A stretch of DNA of 64,000 bases, from NCBI RefSeq assembly GCF_000224515.1, contig NZ_AGAF01000085.1:24955-88954 (forward strand), written 5' to 3'. The DNA is from Desulfosporosinus sp. OT (GTDB taxonomy: Bacteria > Bacillota > Desulfitobacteriia > Desulfitobacteriales > Desulfitobacteriaceae). This document shows positions 16,952 through 25,465 of this stretch, piece after piece. The position numbers and the translations under genes are program-made. The notes under the pieces are model-generated. The model was given only the letters and a program-made list of their open reading frames with translations, did not search any database and had not been told where the DNA came from. The first letter of the stretch is position 1. Every line of letters starts with the position of its first letter.

Positions 16952-17913
16952 TTCGCCATCTCCTCTCCATTTTTCAATTCCTGCGCTTTTGTCATTCTGA
17001 TAGAAATGTCGCCGGTACCGATCAGAACCATGCCGAATATTACAAGAATTCCGCCCAACCATTGCTGCCACCCGGGGTGTTCACCCAATATGATTACCGA
17101 CAAAAGCATGGATGTAAAAGGCATCATACCCGAGAAAGCTGCGGCGGTAAAGGCTCCGCAGCGCTTGATTCCAGCGTACCAGAAAACAAAAGCCAGTGCA
17201 GTCACAAATAAGCCATACCACAAAAGCGCCAGCCATTCCAGAAGCCCAATTTCGCAAAGTCTCTGAACGGGTTCTTCAAAAAACGCCGGGATCAGGCAGA
17301 GTACGAATGCGATTGTCGATACCAGCGCAGTCTGATCCAGCGGATTGATCGGTTCCTTTTGACTGTATGCGGTCTTGACGACTAAAACGCGCGAAGAAAT
17401 ATTGAAAGCGGATTCGCTTGCCGCCGCGCAGAGCACCAGCATATTCCCACCAAAATGCTTCAAAGAAAAACCGTTTCCAGCACTCAACAGCCCCTGTATC
17501 ATCAGAATGCCACCCACCGTGCCGATGATCCCCACGAGCTTTTTTCCGTTTACCGGTTCCTTCAATAATGCCATCGCAAGAAGCGCCGTCACTGCGGGCG
17601 TGGCTCCTGTCAAAACACCTGCTTCCACGGAACTGGTAAAATGCAGGCCGTATAGCAGAAACATGCGAAACAAAAAAATACCGAATATGGCCTGAAACAA
17701 AATTAAGACATAGTCTTTTGCGGATATCTCGCGCAAGTTCTCCATCAACTTTTTCCCACAGACAGGCAACAATAAAAGAAGCGCAAAGAAAAGGCTTACA
17801 GATGCAATTGTAAATGTTCCGAGCTTTTCGGAAACAAATCTTGCGGATATAACGCTTGTTCCCGCCAACAAAAATGCAAAGAATAAACAAACCGGCCCTT
17901 TCCATTTCTTCAA
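16948..17913 (-). CDS. EamA-family (DMT) permease
   Basis: A 321-aa membrane protein with about ten hydrophobic segments arranged as two EamA repeats (roughly 1-140 and 160-310). Typical motifs are ASESAFNISSRVLV at the start of repeat 2 and GEHPGWQQWLGGILVIFGM near the end. It probably exports a small metabolite such as an amino acid. It is co-translated with the B3/B4 gene and divergent from the MocR regulator, which is its likely controller. Confidence 0.9.
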   Translation of the reverse strand: MKKWKGPVCLFFAFLLAGTSVISARFVSEKLGTFTIASVSLFFALLLLLPVCGKKLMENLREISAKDYVLILFQAIFGIFLFRMFLLYGLHFTSSVEAGVLTGATPAVTALLAMALLKEPVNGKKLVGIIGTVGGILMIQGLLSAGNGFSLKHFGGNMLVLCAAASESAFNISSRVLVVKTAYSQKEPINPLDQTALVSTIAFVLCLIPAFFEEPVQRLCEIGLLEWLALLWYGLFVTALAFVFWYAGIKRCGAFTAAAFSGMMPFTSMLLSVIILGEHPGWQQWLGGILVIFGMVLIGTGDISIRMTKAQELKNGEEMAK

Positions 17914-17957
17914 ACTTAAATCTTCCCTTCATAATGCCTTGCTTTGTCTTGGATGAA

Positions 17958-18026
17958 TGGTATAATTTTACCAAGCAGACTGGTATAGATAAAGCGCCAG
18001 TTCAATACAGATCACATTAGACCAGT
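17958..18026. promoter_or_regulatory. Candidate MocR operator region
   Basis: In the 123-base divergent gap, TGGTA-taattt-TACCA (17958-17973) is a perfect palindrome. ACTGGT (17979-17984) and ACCAGT (18021-18026) form a second, widely spaced inverted pair. Widely spaced half-sites suit dimeric MocR proteins. Assignment is inferred from position. Confidence 0.4.
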
Positions 18027-18036
18027 TGGAGGCAGT

Positions 18037-19440
18037 ATGTGGGGAATCGAATTAAACCGGAAAAGTGAACAGCCGTTAAAACGACAGATTTATCAGGAAC
18101 TGAAAACGCGAATCATGAACGGACAGCTGAAATCAAACGACGCTCTGCCATCCACGCGGGAGTTGTCCAAGGCACTAAATGTATCCCGAAACACCGTCGG
18201 AGAGGCTTATGAAATGCTGATTGCAGAAGGCTTCGTCATAAACCGTCAAGGGGCCGCCACGCGGGTTGCTGAGGGCTTATATATGGATAAAACTGATCCT
18301 TTTGCGCCTCACGAGAATGGTTTGCCCAAGCAGACGTTAAAAGCGGACTTTAGGACTGGAAGACCAGATTTGCGGCAATTACCGCATTTTTTATGGCAAC
18401 AGTTGCTTCATAAAGCTTCTGTGGAAATGCCGATTGAGATGTACGGATATACTGGTCCGCAAGGTCTTCCCGCATTGCGCTCGGAAATAACCGCCTGGCT
18501 TTTCAGAAGCCGCGGCCTTACGGTGAACTCAGACGATATCTTTATCACAGCGGGCGCAACCCATGCTCTGCATCTGCTGTGCGACCTGCTGTGCGGAAAC
18601 GGCAAAAAAGTTCTGATGGAAGACCCCTGCCACAGCGGCATGCTTCAGACGTTCTTATATAAAGGATGCCCGATTGTTCCCGTCCCCGTGGATTCTCAGG
18701 GAATGCAGATGCAATACCTACCCGACGGTAGGGATGCCTGCGCAATTTATGTTACGCCGTCACACCAATTCCCCTTGGGCGGAATTCTGCCCGCCGCCCG
18801 GCGCGCAGCGCTGATTCGTTTTGCCAGAGAAAACGGTCTGTACATTTTGGAAGACGACTATGACAGCGAGTTCCGGTATTGCGGAGAACCCATCGCACCG
18901 CTGTATGCGATGGATCCACAGCATGTTATTTACGTTGGAACCTTCAGCAAATCGCTGTTTCCGGCACTCCGAATTGGTTATGTCGTTCTTCCCGAACAGC
19001 TGCATAGGCAATGGGGCGAAATACGCACCCATACCGATGTGCAAAACCCACCCTTTGAGCAGGCGGCACTCGCTGAATTTCTACGAACGCGCAAACTGGA
19101 CAGGCATGTCCAAAAAATGCGCAGGATTTATGGGCAGCGGCGGCAGGTTCTGATGGAATCGCTGAAAGATGCCTTTGGCAGTGCATGGATGGCCTACGGC
19201 GATGACGCCGGACTACACATTGCGATTGATTTTCCGGGAAGGTGTTTTGATGAGACGTTCCGTAGACGCTGCCTGCAAAACGGTATCTATATAACCCCCG
19301 TGGAAATCCATTGTATCGAAAAAGGCAGGCTTCAGAGCAAGCTTCTCATCGGATACGGACATCTGGAACCGGAAGAAATCCGAAACGGCATTGAATTTTT
19401 ACGTGATTACATGGAATCCATCGCGGGAACCGTTAGATAG
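18037..19440 (+). CDS. MocR/PdxR-type transcriptional regulator with aminotransferase-like domain
   Basis: A 467-aa fusion. The N-terminal GntR winged helix is at about residues 12-78 (LPSTRELSKALNVSRNTVGEAYE). The fold-type-I aminotransferase domain is at about 105-460 with the PLP-lysine segment GTFSKSLFPALRIGY. The length is standard. It is divergently transcribed from the EamA/B3-B4 pair and probably senses PLP or an amino acid through the aminotransferase domain. GC-richer than flanking genes, like its neighbours. Confidence 0.93.
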   Translation: MWGIELNRKSEQPLKRQIYQELKTRIMNGQLKSNDALPSTRELSKALNVSRNTVGEAYEMLIAEGFVINRQGAATRVAEGLYMDKTDPFAPHENGLPKQTLKADFRTGRPDLRQLPHFLWQQLLHKASVEMPIEMYGYTGPQGLPALRSEITAWLFRSRGLTVNSDDIFITAGATHALHLLCDLLCGNGKKVLMEDPCHSGMLQTFLYKGCPIVPVPVDSQGMQMQYLPDGRDACAIYVTPSHQFPLGGILPAARRAALIRFARENGLYILEDDYDSEFRYCGEPIAPLYAMDPQHVIYVGTFSKSLFPALRIGYVVLPEQLHRQWGEIRTHTDVQNPPFEQAALAEFLRTRKLDRHVQKMRRIYGQRRQVLMESLKDAFGSAWMAYGDDAGLHIAIDFPGRCFDETFRRRCLQNGIYITPVEIHCIEKGRLQSKLLIGYGHLEPEEIRNGIEFLRDYMESIAGTVR

Positions 19441-19468
19441 TTTAATTTACATTTGTGACAGCTTTACA

Positions 19469-19662
19469 ATGGACAACGTGGACCAACCGTTACGTTTTGT
19501 TAAATTTGCAATGAAACATACATAATAACAAGCAACGCACAGAGATCATGATTGTAACGACTTGTACGGATATGGAACTAAAGCCATTGTTTAAGATAAT
19601 CAGAGCACGTTGGGATATTGAAAACTCTATTTTTTAATAACTAAAACGTGAATGTGGAACGC
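19469..19662 (+). mobile_element. Transposase C-terminal remnant (copy B)
   Basis: About 190 bases align with the transposase at 27326-27500 (shared ATGGACAAC, ATCATGATTGTAACGACTTG, GAGCACG-TGGGATATTGA) but carry frameshifts and early stops. It directly follows the MocR gene, showing an IS once lay here. Confidence 0.75.
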
Positions 19663-19722
19663 CTATAAGAAGGCTAGTGAGTTCGACAGCCTGGCGAGGG
19701 CGCGCCTAGTTGCAAAAAACAC

Positions 19723-19753
19723 TTGACTTGGAGCTAACTCCAAGTGTTATGAT
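19723..19753 (+). promoter_or_regulatory. MerR-type promoter/operator
   Basis: -35 TTGACT (19723-19728) and -10 TATGAT (19748-19753) are 19 bases apart, the stretched spacing typical of MerR-controlled promoters. The spacer holds the dyad ACTTGGAG-ct-a-ACTCCAAGT (19726-19745). It appears intact although the regulator gene is broken. Confidence 0.8.
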
Positions 19754-19778
19754 ATCGAATGTCAGGAGGTAAAATCGT

Positions 19779-20175
19779 ATGACGATTACAGAAGTGAGAA
19801 AAAATTCGAACTTTCACAGGATACACTCCGCTATTATGAACGTATCGGACTGCTTCCGAGTGTGAACCGCAATAAAGGCGGAATCAGGGATTATACAGAG
19901 GAAGACTGTAGGTGGGTCGAATTTATCAAATGTATGCGAAATGCAGGTCTTCCGATTGAAGTATTGATTGAGTATGTTGGGCTGTTTCAACAGGGTGATG
20001 AAACCATAGAGGCTAGAAAAGAACTCTTAAATGAGCAGCGTAAACAGTTAGTAGCAAGAATGGGAGACATGCAGAAAACACTGGAACGCCTGAATTATAA
20101 GATTGCAGTTTATGAAAATGTAGTCGTTGAAAAAGAAAAAGCGCTAAAAAAGAACGAAGGATTAGAAAAATATGA

Positions 20176-20179
<4 letters not shown>
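19779..20179 (+). pseudogene. MerR-family regulator, frameshifted
   Basis: GGAGG then ATG 19779 opens MTITEV, but one base is missing in codon 7 (GTGAG-AAAAAA). Restoring it gives a normal MerR helix-turn-helix (KKFELSQDTLRYYERIGLLP) that joins the long downstream frame (NRNKGGIRDYTEEDCRWVEF, then a coiled coil to 20179). Total would be about 133 residues, normal for the subgroup usually beside aldo/keto reductases. The reading frame beginning at GTG 19862 lacks the DNA-binding helix and is unlikely to work. Confidence 0.8.
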
Positions 20180-20504
<325 letters not shown>

Positions 20505-20530
20505 CTGAAAACGAACGGAGGTAAATATGA

Positions 20531-20671
20531 ATGAATGTTATATTAGTAAACGGTAGCCCTCACGCCAATGGCTGTACTTATACTGCACTTGAAGAAGTGG
20601 CAAAGACGCTAAATACCGAGGGAATTGAAACACAGATCTTCCAGATTGGTAACAAGCATATTTGTACCTAA
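20531..20671 (+). pseudogene. Flavodoxin/NADPH-dependent FMN reductase N-terminal fragment
   Basis: ACGGAGG then ATG gives 46 residues (MNVILVNGSPHANGCTYTAL, then EGIETQIFQIGNK), the first strand and FMN-phosphate loop of a flavodoxin-type reductase. It then runs straight into a terminator; the rest is deleted. It was probably third gene of the MerR-regulated unit. Confidence 0.75.
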
Positions 20672-20710
20672 ACAGCCAGAGCGTCAAAACGTTCTGGCTG
20701 TTTCCTTTTT
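20671..20710 (+). terminator. Terminator of the decayed MerR operon
   Basis: AACAGCCAGA/TTCTGGCTGTT stem followed by TTTCCTTTTT. Confidence 0.88.
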
Positions 20711-20923
20711 CCGAGCAGTCCATGTGAAATAGATTAATTCAAAATCATTCGTATTCTTAATGCAAAAAAAGCGCCAAGATTTATTCTGATTATTATAATT
20801 ATTGAAATAGTCAGAATAAATTGATATACTGATGGATGTACAGTTCACAGTATGACATTATTTTTGCAGGTCTTAAAAATTGATTGAATTAAAATAAACT
20901 GATAAGGAGGGGATTGTAAAGCC

Positions 20924-21201
20924 TCAAATTCGGAGTTTTTCAGAGCTTTTGTCAGACCTCTCAATCTGCTAAAATCAGAGGGAGAGAGGACAAAATGAGA
21001 AGAAACTACTTTGTAAAATTAGTAAGATATATGAAGAATGTCTACCATCTTCAACATGGTTTGAATAAACTGTCTGACGGAAGAGCTAACCCAACTTATA
21101 GTACAGGTCAAGTTATTTTGCCTGTGCTTTTTGGTTTTTTGCTTAGGATAAAGAGCTTTAATGAACAGAGTTTTATGAGTCAACATTTACTTTGCACCTA
21201 G
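20924..21201 (+). mobile_element. IS remnant with transposase N-terminus (copy C)
   Basis: The left end TCAAATTCGGAGTTT and its hairpin precede ATG 20995. The 68-residue frame (MRRNYFVKLVRYMKNVYHLQ, then GRANPTYSTGQVILPVLFGF) is the start of an IS4-like DDE transposase, cut off at 21201. No catalytic core remains. The family assignment to IS4-like is tentative. Confidence 0.72.
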
Positions 21202-21376
21202 TCATTAATAAATTATTACATAGCTGGCAACCAGTCTATGAATTTGAGGCTGTGTTTTAGCATTTTGAGGGGGAAATCAACCCGAAAGGGACGAGCACTT
21301 TGTTGCAAGTAATCACCCCAATAATAATCAGTTGCTACTGACCACGGGAAAACCTTTTTTGAGAGGAAGAGATTTT

Positions 21377-21481
21377 GTGGAAAAAGTATTTGAGCATGTT
21401 AGGCAGGTATCTCCATATACCTGGGAAGGTATATGGAGATACAATCCGGAAACGGATGCTTTCTATAAATCATTCATATGA
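21377..21481 (+). CDS. Small ORF coupled to the methyltransferase gene, possibly a gene fragment
   Basis: GTG 21377 (weak GAGGAAGAG site) gives 34 residues (VEKVFEHVRQVSPYTWEG, then YNPETDAFYKSFI) ending in a four-base ATGA overlap with the methyltransferase. The same frame is open upstream to about 21269 (QLLLTTGKPFLRGRDF), so it may be the tail of a larger lost gene. A perfect 15-bp inverted repeat lies inside it. The bases 21202-21376 otherwise hold no supported gene. Confidence 0.4.
   Translation: MEKVFEHVRQVSPYTWEGIWRYNPETDAFYKSFI
21407..21442. repeat. Perfect 15-bp inverted repeat, 6-base loop
   Basis: GTATCTCCATATACC and its exact complement flank TGGGAA, about 36 bases before the methyltransferase start. 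There is no T-run, so it may be an RNA element controlling translation rather than a terminator. Confidence 0.8.
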
Positions 21482-22083
21482 AGTATGAGAAAATGGTAAA
21501 CTCAGCGATTGATTATTATAACAAAAATGCTCATGACTTTTACAATAATACCGTCAATGCGGATATGAGCGAACACTACAAGCGATTTGAAAAGCACCTA
21601 ATACTAGGAAGTCGCATTCTTGATGCTGGTTGTGGTTCGGGTCGGGACAGCCTTTATTTTCACACTAAGGGCTACAAAGTGGACGCATTTGATGCCTCCG
21701 ATGCTATGGTCAATTTAAGCTCTCAATTAACCGGATTATCCGTTCATCATGCTCGATTTGAGGATGTTACGTTCGAAGATAAGTTTAATGGTATTTGGGC
21801 TTGTGCTTCCCTTTTACATATTGGTAGAGAAGCAATAAGAGGCGTACTCCAGAGACTTGTGGATATGCTTTGCAAAGATGGCGTATTTTATATGTCTTTC
21901 AAGTATGGTAACAAGGCTTACGAGAAGGATGGCCGAAGTTTCAATTGCTATGATGAAAATGCCTTTTCGAGAATGATCGAGACATTGCCGGAATTAAGGA
22001 TTCTAGAGTTATATAAAACAAAAGATTGTAGGGCCTGTAAAGACGACGAATACTGGCTCAGTGCTATATTAGTGAAAATCTAA
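21478..22083 (+). CDS. Class I SAM-dependent methyltransferase
   Basis: A 201-aa protein. SAM motif I ILDAGCGSGRDSLYF lies near residues 43-57, motif II acidic VDAFDAS near 64-70, and GIWACASLLHIGRE near 104-117 as motif IV. A short helical N-terminus precedes the fold. It is of the small, single-domain type related to tellurite-resistance/TehB-like or UbiE-like enzymes; substrate unknown. It lies in a decayed region but appears intact. Confidence 0.88.
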   Translation: MKYEKMVNSAIDYYNKNAHDFYNNTVNADMSEHYKRFEKHLILGSRILDAGCGSGRDSLYFHTKGYKVDAFDASDAMVNLSSQLTGLSVHHARFEDVTFEDKFNGIWACASLLHIGREAIRGVLQRLVDMLCKDGVFYMSFKYGNKAYEKDGRSFNCYDENAFSRMIETLPELRILELYKTKDCRACKDDEYWLSAILVKI

Positions 22084-22149
22084 GTTTTATTGACAAGGAG
22101 TTACGAGCAAAGCGAGAAATGAATTTGGTTGAATGGGGAGGGACATCAC

Positions 22150-22329
22150 ATGAAGAATTGTGAAATGAAATTAGATGGCAATATATTGACTATAACAGTT
22201 GATATTTCAAAGGAATTTGGGAAATCTGCTTCGGGAAAAAGTATTATTATTAGTTCGACTGAAGGAAATGTGTCAATACCAGACAAAGAGGATATAAAAA
22301 TCGGTTTAAATATTTATCGAAAGCCATGA
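22150..22329 (+). CDS. Conserved small protein (59 aa), putative
   Basis: ATG 22150 with a GGGGAGGG site; starts MKNCEMKLDGNILTITVDIS and continues FGKSASGKSIIISSTEGNVS. I recognise this as a widespread small conserved protein of anaerobes without assigned function. It is predicted to be an all-beta mini-domain. It lies 66 bases after the methyltransferase and is possibly co-transcribed. Confidence 0.75.
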   Translation: MKNCEMKLDGNILTITVDISKEFGKSASGKSIIISSTEGNVSIPDKEDIKIGLNIYRKP

Positions 22330-22681
22330 AAATATGATGGACCTATACGTCCTTGGCATTCTCTGATCAATTGGCAGCCCCATAGAGGACAGGTTCCATA
22401 TTTATACTCCGCAATAATGACCGTTATTTTCTCGATGTTGGTCGCCAAGCATTGAGTATTTCTCGCTGGGGATGACATCGATAATAATGAAGATTCGAAA
22501 TTTTGTCAGAGTGATGGTGTATTTGTCCTATACTAATAGTATAATTGTTGAAAAAGAAAGTGAAAAACACTTCATGTATGCATATGTATGCTTGTTTTTA
22601 TCCGGCTGTCCTTCGTTTTTGCAAGGTCACCAAAATTATCCTACCATTCTTTTAAATCATATTTAAAGAAGGTGTGCCAAA
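22330..22681. other. Gene-free stretch
   Basis: About 350 bases with a 64-codon frame (22472-22666) that has no family resemblance. I see nothing supportable here. A GAAGGTG site just before 22682 belongs to the next gene. Confidence 0.5.
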
Positions 22682-23260
22682 ATGATCAATCTACCAATAT
22701 TTTGTAATTCTTGTGGAACAATCTTCCCTTCAGGTAACGTTGTGGAGAATTTAACGGATAAAATCAATGATATTAGCGGTAGTTGTCCACTTTGTGGAGA
22801 ATTCGGTCAAGTTCCATCAGGCATTTACAATTTTATCGGTCACACAATTGAACTTTTAACTGGCCCAAATAAAACGATCGATGAACTTAACAAATTATCA
22901 CTAATTTTGCGTAATTACCAGGATAAAGAATCTGGTATTAATGAGATTAGGCAACAGATTAAACAAGAGGTTCCCGAATTAACTTCTATAACCGATCTAT
23001 TGCCTGAAACCCGTCAAAATATCTATCAACTCATTCAAATTATTCTTTTTGTCATTACCATGATAATAACATTAACTTTAGAAGGCCAACAGGGACCAAT
23101 AACAGCCGAAACTATAGTTGCACAGTTATATAAGCATCTAACTCCCTCTACTAATTCACCCAATGATAAAATAAACAAGAACTTTAAAGTAGGAAGAAAC
23201 GAATTATGCACTTGCGGCAGCGGAAAAAAATATAAGAGATGTTGTGGTCCAGCACTTTAG
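22682..23260 (+). CDS. SEC-C motif zinc protein with N-terminal zinc ribbon and a membrane segment
   Basis: A 192-aa protein. The N-terminal CNSC (residues 8-11) and CPLC (about 36-39) form a zinc ribbon. A hydrophobic stretch near 117-136 (IQIILFVITMIITLTL) could cross the membrane. The C-terminus carries the SEC-C motif CTCGSGKKYKRCCG, as at the end of SecA. Such tails bind zinc and can mediate protein interactions. The gene is intact; role unknown. Confidence 0.82.
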   Translation: MINLPIFCNSCGTIFPSGNVVENLTDKINDISGSCPLCGEFGQVPSGIYNFIGHTIELLTGPNKTIDELNKLSLILRNYQDKESGINEIRQQIKQEVPELTSITDLLPETRQNIYQLIQIILFVITMIITLTLEGQQGPITAETIVAQLYKHLTPSTNSPNDKINKNFKVGRNELCTCGSGKKYKRCCGPAL

Positions 23261-23271
23261 GGTCTACCACA

Positions 23272-23378
23272 GTCAAACCATTAATTTCACTGGTATTTAC
23301 GCTCTTAAACGTGGTTTGAATAAACCGACTGACGGAAGATTTAATCCAAGTTATAGCACAGGTCAAGTAATTTTGCCT
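23272..23378 (+). mobile_element. IS-related remnant (copy D)
   Basis: Bases 23308-23378 match the transposase N-terminus at 21053 (GGTTTGAATAAAC-GACTGACGG, then AGCACAGGTCAAGTAATTTTGCC). They are fused upstream to a 33-base segment (CAAACCATTAATTTCACTGG) also present at 27018, indicating an internal deletion. It abuts the HAD fragment, so insertion may have cut off that gene's start. Confidence 0.7.
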
Positions 23379-23391
23379 CGTTTCCGATCAG

Positions 23392-23950
23392 AATTGTATT
23401 GAGTGTCATTTAGGGGATAATAAATCATTTCCAGATACAATTAGACTTAAAAACACGCCTAAAGTAAATCATCATGAAACGATAGAAATCGGTAAAAAGT
23501 TGTTCCCTGAACTAGATGAAGCTTGGCAAAGGAAGTTAATGAAAGAATTCTGTGAAACAGAACAAGTTTATTTAGAGGAACATGGCGGAATGTTATACCC
23601 TAAATTAGAAGAAACCCTTGAAACGTTAGCTCAAAACTACAAATTGTTCATAGTCAGTAATTGTCAGGATGGCTATATACAAGCCTTCTTTAAGGCCCAT
23701 AGCTTAGATAAATATTTCAGCGATTTTAATGTTGGGGTTAACAGGACTGTCGAAAGGGGAAACCAATAAAATCATCATGGCAAGAAATGACCTGAAAAAA
23801 CCTATTTACGTAGGCGATACACATGGAGATGCCCAGTCAGCCAAAGTGGCGGAAGTTCTGTTTGTCTATGCAAGTTATGGCTTTGGTGAGGTTGAAGACT
23901 ATGATTATGTAATTGATCGTTTTGAAGAACTGTTAACTTTAGGAATATAA
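23392..23950 (+). pseudogene. HAD-superfamily hydrolase, 5' truncated and frameshifted
   Basis: One frame to 23769 reads KKLFPELDEAWQRKLMKEFC, LYPKLEETLETLAQNYKLF and IVSNCQDGYIQAFFKAH. After lesions near 23730 a second frame to 23950 gives GLSKGETNKIIMARNDL and PIYVGDTHGDAQSA. Together they cover HAD motifs II-IV, but the catalytic DxD N-terminus is missing. It resembles phosphoglycolate-phosphatase-like enzymes. Confidence 0.8.
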
Positions 23951-24021
23951 ATGCCTATTTCAAATTGGATTAAGAATTCTACCCGATTGGGAAATACGAT
24001 GTAAGGTGAGGATTGATTCAC

Positions 24022-24093
24022 TTGAAATACACCGGCACCATTTATCGCCCGCCCTTCGAGTCAATCTCCTTACTGCTGCAGGAAGGAAATTGA
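24022..24093 (+). pseudogene. Radical SAM protein N-terminal stub
   Basis: AAGGTGAGG then TTG gives LKYTGTIYRPPFESISLLLQ, the characteristic opening of a family of radical SAM proteins. In them it is followed by a VTVGC-type cluster motif; here the frame runs to EGN and stops. The rest of that gene is gone, and the next codons belong to a DUF3102-like gene. Confidence 0.65.
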
Positions 24094-24732
24094 GCTGATT
24101 CTGAGACAGCTAGCGTCATTGAGATCGGCCGGCGCCTAAAGGAGGCTAAGAGCCTGCTTCCCTATGGAGAATGGGGCAAGTGGTTAAAGGAATCGGTCAG
24201 TTACTCTCAGCGAACGGCCGATAGGCTAATGCAGCTCTGGGATGAGTACGGGACGAAACTACTTGCTTCCCCCGATACTTACAGCCATCCAGATTCGTCA
24301 CCGGTGACGAATCTGACCTACACCCAGGCGCTTATCCTCCTGAGGATTCCGGAAGAAGAGCTGGAGGAGTTTATCGCGGAGCGTGATATGAAGAGCATGA
24401 CCCACTTGGAATTGCAGCAGGCTCTCAAGGACAGAGACCAGGCCATTCAGGAGAAAAAAGACCTCCAAAAAGACCTGACCTTGAAAAGCCGCGAACTCGC
24501 CCAATTAACCACTCAGACCCAAAGCCTGGAGCAACAGGTGAACCGACTACAAGCCGAAATACTCCGCCGAGCAGGAAAAAGTCCCTTAAAGCTAAGGGAG
24601 CTGGAGGCGGCCAAAGAAGAGGTCCCGTCTGCCAGGAAAATTGCCGAACTGGAAAAAAAGCTCAAAGACGCGGAAACCAAATTCTCAGTCAAGTCGGCCG
24701 TAGCACATTTACCATTCACCGAGATAACATGA
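24094..24732 (+). pseudogene. DUF3102-like protein, 5' truncated and frameshifted
   Basis: From about 24100 the frame reads SETASVIEIGRRLKEAKSLL then YGEWGKWLKESVSYSQRTAD, the DUF3102 signature of phage/plasmid-associated proteins. It continues through a long coiled coil (about 24380-24700) to a stop at 24730. There is no start codon before ATG 24229, and the C-terminal tail continues in another frame (24740-24822). GC-richer than neighbours, suggesting foreign origin. Confidence 0.7.
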
Positions 24733-24758
24733 TCAATGCCTAAGATGAGCTGCTGAAA

Positions 24759-25079
24759 ATGCTCACCGCATTAGACAGAACAGACCCGGAGGTGAAGGAA
24801 AAATACAGGGAGACGGTGACCCATAATCCTATAACGTCAATAAATAAATCTGCGTTGCCGGACGCTGAAAAAATTTATAAATATAAAGGACCAACGACAT
24901 GGCTGTGTAAAGAAAATCTACACATATTGTTGGGGTTGTCTGATACTGAGAAAATTAATGCCTTCGATGAAATTGTTAATTGGTTTGTTATAGCTAAATA
25001 TTACAACGAAATGGAGAACTGGATTGCTAGCGTACTCAGTTTTTACATAAAAAAACATTTGCCTCAGAGGGATAAATAA
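24759..25079 (+). CDS. 106-codon ORF: DUF3102 tail joined to unknown sequence
   Basis: The first 20 residues (LTALDRTDPEVKEKYRETV) fit the end of the preceding DUF3102 gene in a shifted frame. From THNPITSINKS onward the sequence is AT-richer and unrelated, ending KKHLPQRDK. It could be a chimaera formed by deletion. No independent ribosome binding site is evident, so expression is doubtful. Confidence 0.4.
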   Translation: MLTALDRTDPEVKEKYRETVTHNPITSINKSALPDAEKIYKYKGPTTWLCKENLHILLGLSDTEKINAFDEIVNWFVIAKYYNEMENWIASVLSFYIKKHLPQRDK

Positions 25080-25117
25080 TCATGAAAATACTCTCATCCC
25101 CTATTCCAACAAGGCCT

Positions 25118-25152
25118 TTTTAGTCCTTCAACAAGAAACATGAGGGACTAAA
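25118..25152 (+). terminator. Possible terminator
   Basis: TTTAGTCC/GGGACTAAA stem followed by TTAATTTTGTG, 39 bases after the chimaeric ORF. Stem moderately good. Confidence 0.5.
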
Positions 25153-25211
25153 TTAATTTTGTGTTTACATAAAAATATGAGATGATTAAACATAAAGGCA
25201 GGGGTTGTGTG

Positions 25212-25376
25212 ATGGGTAAAGTTATTACCGGCATAACTTACGTGCAGTCAGAGGAAGATGACACTAACAGTTCGTTTATGTGCCAAGAACGTGCTCGAAA
25301 AGCACGATGCTGTATCCGTGAAGAAGGTAGCTCCTTCGAAACTGGTTATAGGAACAGGCATACGATGGGAAACTGA
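25212..25376 (+). pseudogene. Fragment resembling the start of a DHFR-like (RibD C-terminal) protein
   Basis: GGGTTGTGTG then ATG gives MGKVITGITYV, which resembles the usual MGKVITGITMSLDGF start of these reductases. Resemblance stops after about 10 residues and the frame ends at 25376. Weak evidence; it may be chance. Confidence 0.3.
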
Positions 25377-25465
25377 TGTGAGCTGTAACTGTGGCGTGAT
25401 TTTAATCGTACTTCAAGTTTGAGATAAGAAATATAGCAGTATTTTAAAGGAGGTCTTGTCAGGTT

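Noticed and set aside
22472-22666. 64-codon open frame
   Set aside because: No ribosome binding site and no recognisable sequence pattern.
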